Positions 23,290-34,999 of a stretch of 64,000 bases of DNA are shown here, one piece after another; the stretch's first letter is position 1; every line of letters starts with the position of its first letter. The stretch covers positions 22,030,529 through 22,094,528 of the forward strand of contig NC_135185.1 of the NCBI RefSeq assembly GCF_041146795.1, in the 5' to 3' direction. Source of the stretch: Maylandia zebra. Its lineage: Eukaryota; Chordata; Actinopteri; Cichliformes; Cichlidae. The translations under genes were made by a program, and so were the position numbers. The notes below the pieces were generated by a model. It was not told the DNA's origin and ran no database searches. It saw nothing but the letters and a program-made list of their open reading frames with translations.

Positions 23290-23765
23290 TCTGATTAATC
23301 ACATGTTCTTTTAAATAACATGTGTGTGCATTGCTTAACTGAAGAACACCAGGTACCAGGATGCACTGTAGGAGGAAGTGTAATCTGTTTGGGAAACCTT
23401 GGGTCCTGCCATCCATGTGGATTCTACTTTGGCACTTACCCCCTACCGAAGCGTTGTTGCAGGCTTTTCGTAGAAATTATATTAATTCGCTGTGGCCTCT
23501 TTCAGCAGGATAATGTGTTCTCCTGCCAAGCAAAAGTGGTTCAGAAATGGTTTGAGGAGCACAACAATGAGTTTGCAGTGTTGACTTTGTCTCCAAATCT
23601 CACAGATTTCAATCCCATCGAAACATGTGTGAGATGTGCTGCACAAACAATTCTGATCCATGGATGCCCCAACTTACAGGAATTGAATGATACAGCAGGA
23701 CACTTTCAGAGATCTAATGGAGTCCATGTTTCAACTGTTCAGGGCTGTTTTAGCAGCTAAAATGA
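23290..23765 (+). mobile_element. Tc1/mariner transposase relic, C-terminal part
   Basis: It reads VQKWFEEHNNEFAVLTL and later NPIETCV, plus a TVGGSVI tract upstream. These match the C-terminal half of Tc1-like transposases (WFEEHNNEF...PDLNPIEHLW). The DD34E region is altered and no N-terminus or inverted ends are seen, so it is inactive. It occurs only in cassette U1. Confidence 0.8.
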
Positions 23766-23792
23766 GACCAACAAATAGCAGATAGGTTTTTT

Positions 23793-25062
23793 GCCTGATT
23801 GATGTAGTCGGTGATTTTAACATCCATGTAGAAGCTAAAAATGACAAACTCAACAAGGCATTTAATCTGTCATTAGACTCAATTGGCTTCTCTCAAAATG
23901 TAAAAGAACCCACCCACCACTTTAATCACACTCTAGATCTTGTTTTAACATGTGGCATAGAAACTGAACATTTAACAGTGTTTCCTGAAAACCTTATCTT
24001 GTCTAATCCTGTTCTAAGTACAATAATTGATTACACAGCAGTGGAGAGTAGACTTCATCACAGTAGATGTCTTTCTGAAAGTGCTGTAACTAAATTTAAG
24101 AATATAATTCATTCACTGTTATCATCTTCAATGCCCTGTACCAACATAGAGCAGAGCAGCTATCTGAACACTGCTCCAACAGAGGTCGATCATCTTGTTA
24201 ATAATTTTGCCTCCTCACTAAGTATGACTCTGGTTACTGTAGCTCATGTGAAAAAGAGATCCTCAAATCAAAAGTACTTGACTCTGTGGTATAACTCTCA
24301 AACACGCACCTTAAAGCAGATAACTTATAAGCTGGAGACGAAATGGCGTAAAACAAAGTTAGAAGATCATCTTTTTGCTTTAGTTTGCTGCATTATAAGA
24401 AAGCCCTCTGTAAAGCTAGAACATCTTTCTATTCATCACTGATTAAAGAAAATAAGAACAACCCAAGGTTTCTCTTCAGCACTGTAGCCATGCTGACAAA
24501 AAATCAGAGCTCTGTTGACTCAACCGTTCCTTTAATGTTAACTAGTAATGACTTCATGAACTTCTTCACAAATAAAATTTGAACCATTAGAGAGAAAAAA
24601 TACTCATAATCATCTCACAGATGTAACATTATCTACAGCAACTTTCAGTGCCATTAATATTCATATAGAGTCTTTTTCTGCAGTTGGTCTTTCTGAGTTA
24701 ACTTCAGTAACTGCTTCCTCAAACCATCAACGTGTCTTTTAGACCCCATTCCTACAAGACTGCGCAAAGAAGTCCTGCCATTAATTAATGCTTCAATCTT
24801 AAACATGATCAACCTGTCTCTAGTAATCGGCTATGTGCCACAGGCCTTCAAGCTGGCAGTAGTTAAACAGTTACTTAAAAAGCCTTCTCTTGACCCAGCA
24901 GTCTTAGCTAATTAGTCTTAGCTTTCTTTCATGTCAAACATTCTTGAAAGAGTAGTTGTCAAACAGCTAACAGATCATCTGCAGAGGAATGGTTTATTTG
25001 AAGAGTTTCAGTCATGTTTCAGAGCTCATCACAGCACAGAAACAGAATCTGCTTATAGCCTC
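23793..25062 (+). mobile_element. L2-type LINE fragment (U1, longest copy)
   Basis: The endonuclease tail (GDFNIHVEAKND) is followed by a linker and the start of the reverse transcriptase (SNILERVVVKQL, FQSCFRAHHSTET). The latter fits the common fish L2/CR1 motif SGFRAHHSTETAL. Several stops and frameshifts break it, and it is interrupted at 25,063 by an hAT-like end. The remaining reverse transcriptase is missing. Confidence 0.85.
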
Positions 25063-25336
25063 CAGTGTTGGGGAGTAACGGAATACATGTACCGGCAACG
25101 AAGAACAGAGATAACCACGCACTAAATATACACACAAGGTAACAAGAAAATGGCAGACAGGAGGGAGACACAGCTGAACCTAATTAGACAAGACAACAGT
25201 GATGCAAAACCCAAAACACTGAACACTGGACATGGGTGTTTTAAAAGAGGTAAAAGAGGAAATACAAGACAGAAAGCCACAATTCCCAGAATAAAACTTA
25301 AAACAAAAACAGAAAACACTGGGTCGCAGTGTAACT
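25063..25336 (+). mobile_element. hAT-like element remnant plus spacer repeat (U1)
   Basis: CAGTGTTGGGGAGTAACGGA (from 25,063) is a widespread fish hAT-like terminus inserted in the LINE. All but about 34 bp has been deleted, and the rest is the spacer repeat of 346-613. A much longer copy of the same insertion is kept at 61,650-62,283. The same remnant occurs in U2-U5 (31,119; 37,203; 43,377; 49,431). Confidence 0.6.
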
Positions 25337-25374
25337 GCTGAAGCTCTACTCTGAGCAGTGGTCAGGGTCAAGTG

Positions 25375-25817
25375 ATGTTTCCAGTAACTCAGGTTATAAT
25401 GTTTGGCTTTCTGAGTCAAGGTGAGAGTTTTTTTTATTTGTTTGTTTTTAATTCTGTTTGTGCTGCTCATGTTTCTCTGATTTAACCTGATACATTTTCT
25501 GTTGTTTTTTCCTCAAGATTCACATCATTTTAGTCCTCATTTCAAAGTCATTTGCCAAAAGTTTTCTAACTCTGTTAAGCCAAGCCTGTAAGGGACTGTG
25601 ACCGTCAGCACCACAGGGAGTTGCTGGACTTAGTACCTTTAGAAACCTGGACAGCCTCCCAAACTCAGGAACTCCATCTTGACTCCAAGGCAGTAGATCT
25701 GGTTCTCAGTACACTTTATCCACCAGTGATCTTCAGGCAGTAGATGCTGCAGATTATTACTGTGGGTTACCATGGTAGTGAAGTGTTTACACAATGATTC
25801 ATGGCTGCATAAAAAAT
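25375..25817 (+). pseudogene. Pseudo-V2 (U1)
   Basis: The leader is still open (25,375-25,420, [15 protein letters not shown]) with a GTGAGAG donor. The acceptor before the V body is AA instead of AG (25,544-25,545). The body has stops, deletions in CDR1 and CDR2 and a decayed RSS (CACAATG at 25,790-25,796; ATAAAAAAT at 25,809-25,817). A C-A scrap (25,337-25,369, minus) abuts the leader. Confidence 0.92.
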
Positions 25818-25878
25818 TTCTTCACTTTGGCTGAAGGCTGCAGGTGTAGAGTTTTTTAACTGCAATGAGAATAACTAG

Positions 25879-25919
<41 letters not shown>

Positions 25920-25932
25920 CACACGCACACAT

Positions 25933-25967
<35 letters not shown>
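25879..25967. repeat. (CT)n(CA)n microsatellite (U1)
   Basis: A compound dinucleotide run lies between pseudo-V2 and V3. It is present in each cassette with different length. Confidence 0.95.
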
Positions 25968-25972
<5 letters not shown>

Positions 25973-26089
25973 GTATTTGTTTGTAGGTTCTGTTTTGAAT
26001 GCTTGCTGCGCTTCACTGATCCTAAACCAGTTTAAGAAGAACCAGCGGGAAACATCTGTGCAGAGTCTCTGACAGTGAGATTTTTCATA

Positions 26090-26567
26090 ATGATGATGAT
26101 GTTACTGACTTCACTGCTCATCACAATCATGCTCAGACTTCAAGGTGATGAGTGATGTGGTTCTGTTATATTCTCTGTTAATTTGTACTTTACATCACAC
26201 CGTCATTTTAACAAAGTAACATATTTTAATTTCCAGGATCAGATGCCAGTTCATCTGTGACTCAGTCTCCTGTGTTTAAAGCTGCTGCTTTGGGGGAGAC
26301 GGTCTCTCTGAGCTGTACAGCCAGTAAAGGAGTTGATGATTATCTCAGCTGGTATCTACAGAAACCTGGACAGCCTCCCAAACTGCTGTTTTACAAAATC
26401 AGCAGACGCCAGTCTGATACTCCGAGTCATTTCAGCAGCAGTGGATCTGAGCCTGAGTTCACTTTGACAATCAATGGAGTTCAGGCTGCAGATGCAGGAG
26501 ATTACTACTGTATGGGACTGTATGACGGCCCAGTGTTCACACAGTGATACAGAGTCGTACAAAAACC
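26090..26567 (+). CDS. Light-chain V3 gene, intact (U1)
   Basis: The leader exon (26,090-26,144, MMMMLLTSLLITIMLRLQ) is followed by a 92 bp intron and the V exon (26,237-26,539). Features: SVTQSPVFKAAALGE in FR1, first cysteine in [25 protein letters not shown], an unusual FR3 (SHFSSSGSEPEFTLTI) and second cysteine in GDYYC. Germline CDR3 is MGLYDGPV. RSS is CACAGTG (26,540-26,546), 12 bp, ACAAAAACC (26,559-26,567). The next element to the right is C-A on the opposite strand, so V3 joins its J by inverting the J-C block. I see no clear octamer in the first 100 bp upstream. Confidence 0.94.
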
Positions 26568-26933
26568 TCCCTCAGTTACTATTTGCAGTGTTGCAGCTGT
26601 GAGCTTCTGATACAGACTCTGACATGCATCACTGGTTCATTGAGTCCACTTTCAGAGGTGGAAACTAAAATATGTATTCATTCCTGATCACATCATTAAG
26701 AAGATTTTAAATTAAGTAACACTGTTTAGAATCTGCAACATATTATGCTTATCGCACTACATTTTGTATTAATTCTAATTTGCTGTGGATAATAAGGTAA
26801 TATGAAAATAATTTTGTTTATACAGTACATTTTAAATCACAAAGTTATAGGGTGTTTCACATTTTAAATAAAATCAAATTATAAGAAATACTTTTTTATA
26901 TCACAGCATACATAAATACATATTTAAAACTAA

Positions 26934-27152
26934 TTGGTGACAACAAGGTCAAAATTAAACCGCCACATGATCGGGATAACGAAAACTAGCAAAAATTGCA
27001 GAAAAATGTATTTGGTTAATTTTATTAATTTGATTAGTAAAATTTTAATATTAATTCTACAGTTTGCCAGAAGGCCACGAAGGGATGCAAGAGAACATGT
27101 GTTGTTCTTTGATGATACTTTGAGTCAGATTTTTGCAGTATTAATTCCTTGA
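26934..27152 (+). other. Open frame of 72 codons in the V3-C spacer (U1), doubtful gene
   Basis: The frame is AT-rich, has no recognised motif, and recurs in every cassette (33,024; 39,214; 45,252; 51,436; reverse at 59,974 and 63,108). Because cassettes are recent duplicates, its persistence is weak evidence for coding. The block may instead be conserved non-coding sequence. An AG/GT-like exon border can be imagined but not shown. Confidence 0.2.
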
Positions 27153-27831
27153 GAAAACCAGACTGGATGGGCTTAGAGGCTCAAAATCCAAGTCTTAGTC
27201 AAAAAACTTGCACAGAAAATTCATCTAGTCATCAAAACCAAATATTGAACCCAGACCCTGTACACAGTTTTTAACTTAATCAGCTACTTTGATTTGAACT
27301 TAACAATGATTGCATTCCATACATGAACATGTTGTTTGTATTTGTTTTTTCAGTTTCCTACCACAGGGTTGTAATCAGGTGTTAAAGTTGGATTTGGGAG
27401 GTGGAAAGTTCAGCTGTAGCAGGGCAGCAGCGACTTTACATTTTGCAACATATAAGACCATATTGCATTCGTGATGGAAAATATTCCAACTCTTCACCAG
27501 TATAAAGCTGGATTTTAGTTGGTATCTTTGTATCTTTATCTTTTGTTTCAAAGGTCAACAGCAATCGCTGACTTTGCACACAAATAAGCCTTTAAAAGCT
27601 TCTCCCCAAGAACAAAACAAAAGTGATTTTTCTTAAGCTGTGATTTTATTTTGTGATTTTTACTTTTATTACACCCTTTTTTAAAGTCGACATGGATAAT
27701 ATTAGCTGATAAACTTAGCATGCACATCATTAGAAAGTCAAATGTTTGCAGAAATATCGCAACAGCAGAAACATGTAGCTTCATCAAAATATAAAACACA
27801 TCATATGCAGACAGGAAGTGTTGCTGAAGCT

Positions 27832-28154
27832 CTACTCTGAGCAGTGGTCAGGGTCCAGGGTTTGAGTGACGGGACTCTGTCCACTCAGACTGGCCTCACA
27901 GCTCACTGAGCCCGCCTTCTTCCACTGGTCTGCGGAGAGGCTCAGGGTGCTGCTCCAGCTGTAGCGGCCGTCTGTCCCCAAGACCTCGAGGCTGGTTGAA
28001 ACCCCTGAGGATGTGCTGGTGCTCCCCACCTTCCAGCCCAAATTCCAGTTTGAGGGGAAGCCCCCGGTGGCCAAACACACCACAGTGGCACTACTCTGTT
28101 TGTCTTCCTCTTTGGATGGAGGGAGGACAGTGAGGGTGGGCCTCACCACACCCG
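27832..28154 (-). CDS. Light-chain constant exon, C-A (U1)
   Basis: Exon from acceptor CTCCTCCAG to stop (27,832-27,834). It reads GVVRPTLTVLPPSKEEDK, first cysteine in VVCLATGGFPSNW, LGWKVGS, YSWSSTLSLS, second cysteine in SVSCEAS, and the interchain cysteine in PDHCSE. About 107 residues is normal for a CL. Polyadenylation signal AATAAA is at 27,645-27,650 on the minus strand, about 185 nt after the stop. The J lies 640 bp upstream in its own sense. The exon is intact and near identical to the other cassette copies (here QTLDP and DQWKKAG). Confidence 0.96.
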
Positions 28155-28352
28155 CTGGAGGAGAAAAGGTTGAAGACAACCGAAAAAAGAGATACAAATG
28201 TACAAACATAGGAATAAATATATATTTAGTGATTATTGTTTAAACCTTTATTATTTCATGATGTTTTACAGTTAATAACTTGACCCTGTGATAATTTTCT
28301 TATTTGAAACTGACAAAGCTAAAGCACTCATGAGAATACAGTTAAAACTTCA

Positions 28353-28372
28353 CATCTGTTTCTTTCACTTCC
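28353..28372 (-). promoter_or_regulatory. Candidate Ets/IRF site plus E-box (U1 J-C intron)
   Basis: Minus strand reads GGAAGTGAAAGAAACAGATG, about 210 bp upstream of the C-A exon. GGAAGTGAAA matches the PU.1-IRF4 composite consensus and the lambda-B element known from mammalian light-chain enhancers. Confidence 0.6.
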
Positions 28373-28750
28373 TTTAAACTTCATTTAAAATTGATCAACC
28401 ATGAACACAAAATTGATCTAAATATACTGAGTTAATTTCTTTTTTCTAATATAAGTCGACAAAACATAATTCAATATTTGTTTTTATTTTATAATTCCTG
28501 AGTAAAAATACATTTTAAATCAAAGTCAGCTAAAACGTCACTATCACAGATTTTATTATTGTAACCGGATAATATTTAAAGTGAAATGAACCCAAAAAAC
28601 CATCAAAATTTGTTTTCTGTAAGTTCAGTTCCTTAAAAGACCGAATGAATATTGATTAAAGAAAAGTTTCTTCCAAAATGTTGCCATGACATTAATAATA
28701 ATCACTGAATTTAATCGAAGTTCTGTTTAATAGATTGATTTAAATGCTTA

Positions 28751-28918
<168 letters not shown>

Positions 28919-29507
28919 TCAAGTAAAACATCACAGTACACCTGATTAAATGCAGAAGATGATTTGACTAAAGTGACTTAAAATTATTTAATGAATTTAA
29001 ATCATAATTGTCATTACTGTATTTTGAGTATTAAGAACTGAACGACAAAACGGAATTTTCACATTACACATATAAATTTTTTAAAACACACAAAACACTG
29101 TTTAAAACAGCAACCAGAAATACCTCAAAAAAGCATGAATTGTGAAACTATGACAATATACTTAAGAACGTTATACAGGTATATTGTATTTATGATATCA
29201 AAATCAAAAATGAGCATACAGACCAGAGTGCCATTTTAATCCAGGTGTTAAAAATACGTAAATATGTTTCCAAATATGTTTTTCTCTATGGCATAAAATT
29301 ATTAATGGTATTAATTCAATCAATTATTCTTCTGACTTTGTGCCTACGTTGCCTTCAGTGTGTTGAGAGCAGAGAAATGATTTCCATAGAGAGGAGGCTT
29401 TGCATCATCAGCTGATCCTCCAGAGAACTGAGAAGGTTTATAGTCCTGTGACTTCAACACTGCAGGACTCACATCTGTCAGTCAACACAGCAGAAAGCAC
29501 AACCACC

Positions 29508-30003
29508 ATGACTCTCATCACCATCCTCATCTGGACGCTGACCTGCTGCTGTTTTACAGGTTCATTCACTCAGCAACATTTCAAACATGATGTGCTGCTT
29601 TTTCTCTCATTGATTTCTGCTGATAAATGAATGATTTGTTTTTGTCTGCAGGATGCAGCGGTCAGGTGACTGTGACTCAACCTCCAGTAGTGACATTTAC
29701 TCCTGGATCCACTGTCACTCTGACCTGTAGGACCAGCCAAGCTGTTTACAGAAATTCTAATGGTGATTTTATATTCTGGTATCAACAGAAATCTGGACAG
29801 ACTCCAAAGCTCCTAATAAAATATGCAACAACGCTTCAGTCAGGAACACCAACTCGATTTAGTGGCAGTGGAAGCAGCTCTGACTTCTCTATGACCATCA
29901 GTGGAGTTCAGGCTGAAGATGCAGCAGTTTACTACTGTCAGAGTTACCATGAAATAAACAGTGCTGATGTGTTCACACAGTAATTTGTAGTCGTACAAAA
30001 ACC
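29508..30003 (+). CDS. Light-chain V1 gene (U2), one RSS mismatch
   Basis: Leader 29,508-29,559; V exon 29,652-29,975. The frame is intact with [11 protein letters not shown] in CDR1 and [11 protein letters not shown] in CDR3. The heptamer is CACAGTA (29,976-29,982) instead of CACAGTG; nonamer ACAAAAACC is at 29,995-30,003. The CAC core is kept, so recombination would be reduced rather than lost. Octamer-like CTTTGCAT is at 29,398-29,405. It is flanked by the J of U1 on the left and the J of U2 on the right, both opposite in orientation. Confidence 0.94.
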
Positions 30004-30174
30004 TCCCTCAGTCAGACTGCAGAGACACTGAGCTGTTACAGCAGGAACTGACTGCAGCTGCTGAAGAGGAAGAAACTCTGACACAGACCAGTGAACACAG
30101 AGCTGACAGTAACCTCACCAAGCACTAAATACTCATCTACACTTCTTTTGGGGAATTCTGAAATATTCACTCTC

Positions 30175-31118
30175 TTTTATCATCTTCAATACCCTTTACC
30201 AACATAGAGCAGAGCAGCTATCTGAACGCTGCTCCAACAGAGGTCGATCATCTTGTTAATAATTTTGCCTCCTCACTAAGTATGACTCTGGTTACTGTAG
30301 CTCATGTGAAAAAGAGATCCTCAAATCAAAAGTACTTGACTCTGTGGTATAACTCTCAAACACGCACCTTAAAGCAGATAACTTATAAGCTGGAGACAAA
30401 ATGGCGTAAAACAAAGTTAGAAGATCATCTTTTTGCTTTAGTTTGCTGCATTATAAGAAAGCCCTCTGTAAAGCTAGAACATCTTTCTATTCATCACTGA
30501 TTAAAGAAAATAAGAACAACCCAAGGTTTCTCTTCAGCACTGTAGCCAGGCTGACAAAAAATCAGAGCTCTTTTGACTCAACCGTTCCTTTAATGTTAAC
30601 TAGAAATGACTTCATGAACTTCTTCACAAATAAAATTTGAACCATTAGAGAAAAAATACTCATAATTGTCTCACAGATGTAACATTATCTACAGCAACTT
30701 TCAGTGCCATTAATATTCATATAGAGTCTTTTTCTCCAGTTGGTCTTTCTGAGTTAACTTCAGTAACTGCTTCCTCAAACCATCAACGTGTCTTTTAGAC
30801 CCCATTCCTACAAGACTGCGCAAAGAAGTCCTGCCATTAATTAATGCTTCAATCTTAAACATGATCAACCTGTCTCTAGTAATCGGCTATGTACCACAGG
30901 CCTTCAAGCTGGCAGTAGTTAAACAGTTACTTAAAAAGCCTTCTCTTGACCCAGCAGTCTTAGCTAATTAGTCTTAGCTTTCTTTCATGTCAAACATTCT
31001 TGAAAGAGTAGTTGTCAAACAGCTAACAGATCATCTGCAGAGGAATGGCTTATTTGAAGAGTTTCAGTCATGTTTCAGAGCTCATCACAGAACAGAAACA
31101 GAATCTGCTTATAGCCTC
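30175..31118 (+). mobile_element. L2-type LINE fragment (U2)
   Basis: This is the same insertion as in U1, but the 5' part has been deleted so that V1 3' flank joins the LINE directly at about 30,175. The hAT-like remnant follows at 31,119. Confidence 0.85.
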
Positions 31119-31431
31119 CAGTGTTGGGGAGTAACGGAATACATGTACCGGCAACGAAGAACAGAGGTAACCACGCACTAAATATACACACAAAAGTAAC
31201 AAGAAAATGGCAGACAAGAGGGAGACACAGCTGAACCTAATTAGACAAGACAACAGTGATGCAAAACCCAAAACACTGAACACTGGACGTGGGTGTTTTA
31301 AAAGAGGTAAAAGAGGAAATACAAGACAGAAAGTCACAATTCCCAGAATAAAACTTAAAACAAAAACAGAAAACACTGAGTCGCAGTGTAACTGCTGAAG
31401 CGCTACTCTGAGCAGTGGTCAGGGTCAAGTG

Positions 31432-31873
31432 ATGTTTCCAGTAACTCAGGTTATAATGTTTGGCTTTCTGAGTCAAGGTGAGAGTTTTTTTATTTGTTTG
31501 TTTTTAATTCTGTTTGTGCTGCTCATGTTTCTCTGATTTAACCTGATACATTTTCTGTTGTTTTTTCCTCAAGATTCACATCATTTTAGTCCTCATTTCA
31601 AAGTCATTTGCCAAAAGTTTTCTGACTCTGTTAAGCCAAGCCTGTAAGGGACTGTGACCGTCAGCACCACAGGGAGTTGCTGAACTTAGTACCTTTAGAA
31701 ACCTGGACAGCCTCCCAAACTCAGGAACTCCATCTTGACTCCAAGGCAGTAGATCTGGTTCTCAGTACACTTTATCCACCAGTGATCTTCAGGCAGTAGA
31801 TGCTGCAGATTATTACTGTGGGTTACCATGGTAGTGAAGTGTTTACACAATGATTCATGGCTGCATAAAAAAT
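31432..31873 (+). pseudogene. Pseudo-V2 (U2)
   Basis: Same lesions as U1: lost acceptor, stops, CDR1/CDR2 deletions, RSS CACAATG/ATAAAAAAT. C-A scrap at 31,394-31,426 (minus) abuts the leader. Confidence 0.92.
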
Positions 31874-31932
31874 TTCTTCACTTTGGCTGAAGGCTGCGGG
31901 TGTAGAGTTTTTCAACTGCAATGAGAATAACT

Positions 31933-32055
<123 letters not shown>

Positions 32056-32179
32056 AAAACAGGTATTTGTTTGTAGGTTCTGTTTTGAATGCTTGCTGTG
32101 CTTCACTGATCCTAAACCAGTTTAAGAAGAACCAGCGGGAAACATCTGTGCAGAGTCTCTGACAGTGAGATTTTTCATA

Positions 32180-32657
32180 ATGATGATGATGTTACTGACT
32201 TCACTGCTGATCACAATCATGCTCAGACTTCAAGGTGATGAGTGATGTGGTTCTGTTATATTCTCTGTTAATTTGTACTTTACATCACACTGTCATTTTA
32301 ACAAAGTAACATATTTTAATTTCCAGGATCAGATGCCAGTTCATCTGTGACTCAGTCTCCTGTGTTTAAAGCTGCTGCTGTGGGACAGACGGTCTCTCTG
32401 AGCTGTACAGCCAGTGAAGGAGTTGACAATGATCTCAGCTGGTATCTACAGAAACCTGGACAGCCTCCCAAACTGCTGTTTTACCAAATCAGCAGCCGTG
32501 AATCTGATACTCCGAGTCATTTCAGCAGCAGTGGATCTGAGCCTGAGTTCACTTTGACAATCAATGGAGTTCAGGCTGCAGATGCAGGAGATTACTACTG
32601 TATGGGAGCATATACAGGCCCAGAGTTCACACAGTGATACAGAGTCGTACAAAAACC
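32180..32657 (+). CDS. Light-chain V3 gene, intact (U2)
   Basis: Leader 32,180-32,234; V exon 32,327-32,629. CDR1 region reads SEGVDNDLSW, CDR2 YQISSRES and CDR3 MGAYTGPEF. FR1 has AAAVGQTVSLSC. RSS is CACAGTG (32,630-32,636), 12 bp, ACAAAAACC (32,649-32,657). Both Ig cysteines and the FR2 tryptophan are present. Confidence 0.95.
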
Positions 32658-33913
32658 TCCCTCAGTTACTATTTGCAGTGTTGCAGCTGTGAGCTTCTGA
32701 TACAGACTCTGACATGCATCACTGGTTCACTGAGTCCACTTTCAGAGGTGGAAACTAAAATATGTATTCATTCCTGATCACATCATTAAGAAGATTTTAA
32801 ATTAAGTAACACTGTTTAGAATCTGCAACATATTATGCTTATCTCACTACATTTTGTATTACTTCTAATTTGCTGTGGATAATAAGGTAATATGAAAATA
32901 ATTTTGTTTATACAGTACATTTTAAATCACAAAGTTATAGGGTGCTTCACATTTTAAATAAAATCAACTTATAAGAAATACTTTTTTATATCACAGCATA
33001 CATAAATACATATTTAAAACTAATTGGTGACAACAAGGTCAAAATTAAACCGCCACATGATCGGGATAACGAAAACTAGCAAAAATTGCAGAAAAATGTA
33101 TTTGGTTAATTTTATTAATTTGATTAGTAAAATTTTAATATTAATTCTACAGTTTGCCAGAAGGCCACGAAGGGAAGCAAGAGAACATGTGTTGTTCTTT
33201 GATGATACTTTGAGTCAGATTTTTGCAGTATTAATTCCTTGAGAAAACCAGACTGGATGGGCTTAGAGGCTCAAAATCCAAGTCTTAGTCAAAAAACTTG
33301 CACAGAAAATTCATCTAGTCATCAAAACCAAATATTGAACCCAGACCCTGTACACAGTTTTTAACTTAATCAGCTACTTTGATTTGAACTTAACAATGAT
33401 TGCATTCCATACATGAACATGTTGTTTGTATTTGTTTTTTCAGTTTCCTACCAGAGGGTTGGAATCAGGTGTTAAAGTTGGATTTGGGAGGTGGAAAGTT
33501 CAGCTGTAGCAGGGCAGCAGCGACTTTACATTTTGCAACATATAAGACCATATTGCATTCGTGATGGAAAATTTTCCAACTCTTCACCAGTATAAAGCTG
33601 GATTTTAGTTGGTATCTTTATCTTTTGTTTCAAAGGTCAACAGCAATCGCTGACTTTGCACACAAATAAGCCTTTAAAAGCTTCTCCCCAAGAACAAAAC
33701 AAAAGTGATTTTTCTTAAGCTGTGATTTTATTTTGTGATTTTTACTTTTATTACACCCTTTTTTAAAGTCGACATGGATGATATTAGCTGATAAACTTAG
33801 CATGCACATCATTAGAAAGTCAAATGTTTGCAGAAATATCGCAACAGCAGAAACATGTAGCTTCATCAAAATATAAAACACATCATATGCAGACAGGAAG
33901 TGTTGCTGAAGCT

Positions 33914-34236
33914 CTACTCTGAGCAGTGGTCAGGGTCCAGGCTTTGAATGACGGGGCTCTGTCCACTCAGACTGGCCTCACAGCTCACTGAGCCCGCCTT
34001 CTTCCACTGGTCTGCAGAGAGGCTCAGGGTGCTGCTCCAGCTGTAGCGGCCGTCTGTCCCCAAGACCTCCAGGCTGGTTGAAACCCCTGAGGATGTGCTG
34101 GTGCTCCCCACCTTCCAGCCCAAATTCCAGTTTGAGGGGAAGCCCCCGGTGGCCAAACACACCACAGTGGCACTACTCTGTTTGTCTTCCTCTTTGGATG
34201 GAGGGAGGACAGTAAGGGTGGGCCTCACCACACCCG
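33914..34236 (-). CDS. Light-chain constant exon, C-A (U2)
   Basis: The CL exon is intact with the usual three cysteines. Diagnostic residues are SPVIQSLDPDHCSE and DQWKKAG. Stop at 33,914-33,916; AATAAA on the minus strand at 33,727-33,732. Confidence 0.96.
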
Positions 34237-34434
34237 CTGGAGGAGAAAAGGTTGAAGATAACCGAAAAAAGAGATACAAATGTACAAACATAGGAATAAA
34301 TATATATTTAGGGATTATTGATCAAACCTTTATTATTTCATGATGTTTTACAGTTAATAACTTGACCCTGTGATAATTTTCTTATTTGAAACTGACAAAG
34401 CTAAAGCACTCACGAGAATACAGTTAAAACTTCA

Positions 34435-34454
34435 CATCTGTTTCTTTCACTTCC
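34435..34454 (-). promoter_or_regulatory. Candidate Ets/IRF site plus E-box (U2 J-C intron)
   Basis: Minus strand reads GGAAGTGAAAGAAACAGATG, about 210 bp above the exon. Confidence 0.6.
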
Positions 34455-34831
34455 TTTAAACTTCATTTAAAATTGATCAACCATGAACACAAAATTGATC
34501 TAAATATACTGAGTTAATTTCTTTTTTCTAACATAAGTCGACAAAACATAATTCAATATTTGTTTTTATTTTATAATTCCTGAGTAAAAATACATTTTAA
34601 ATCAAAGTCAGCTAAAAAGTCACTATCACAGATTTTATTATTGTAACCGGATAATATTTAAAGTGAAATGAACCCAAAAAACCATCAAAATTTGTTTTCT
34701 GTAAGTTCAGTTCCTTAAAAGACCGAATGAATATTGATTTAAGAAAAGTTCTTCCAAAATGTTGCCATGACATTAATAATAATCACTGAATTTAATTAAA
34801 GTTCTGTTTAATAGATTGATTTAAATGCTTA

Positions 34832-34999
<168 letters not shown>

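Noticed and set aside
25879-25967. Regularly spaced repeats that might suggest a CRISPR-like array across the window
   Set aside because: The repeats are microsatellites and 6 kb vertebrate gene cassettes; nothing prokaryotic is present.
27896-28243. Frames antisense to or shifted within the C-A exon (and equivalents in all cassettes)
   Set aside because: Shadows of the high-GC constant exon.
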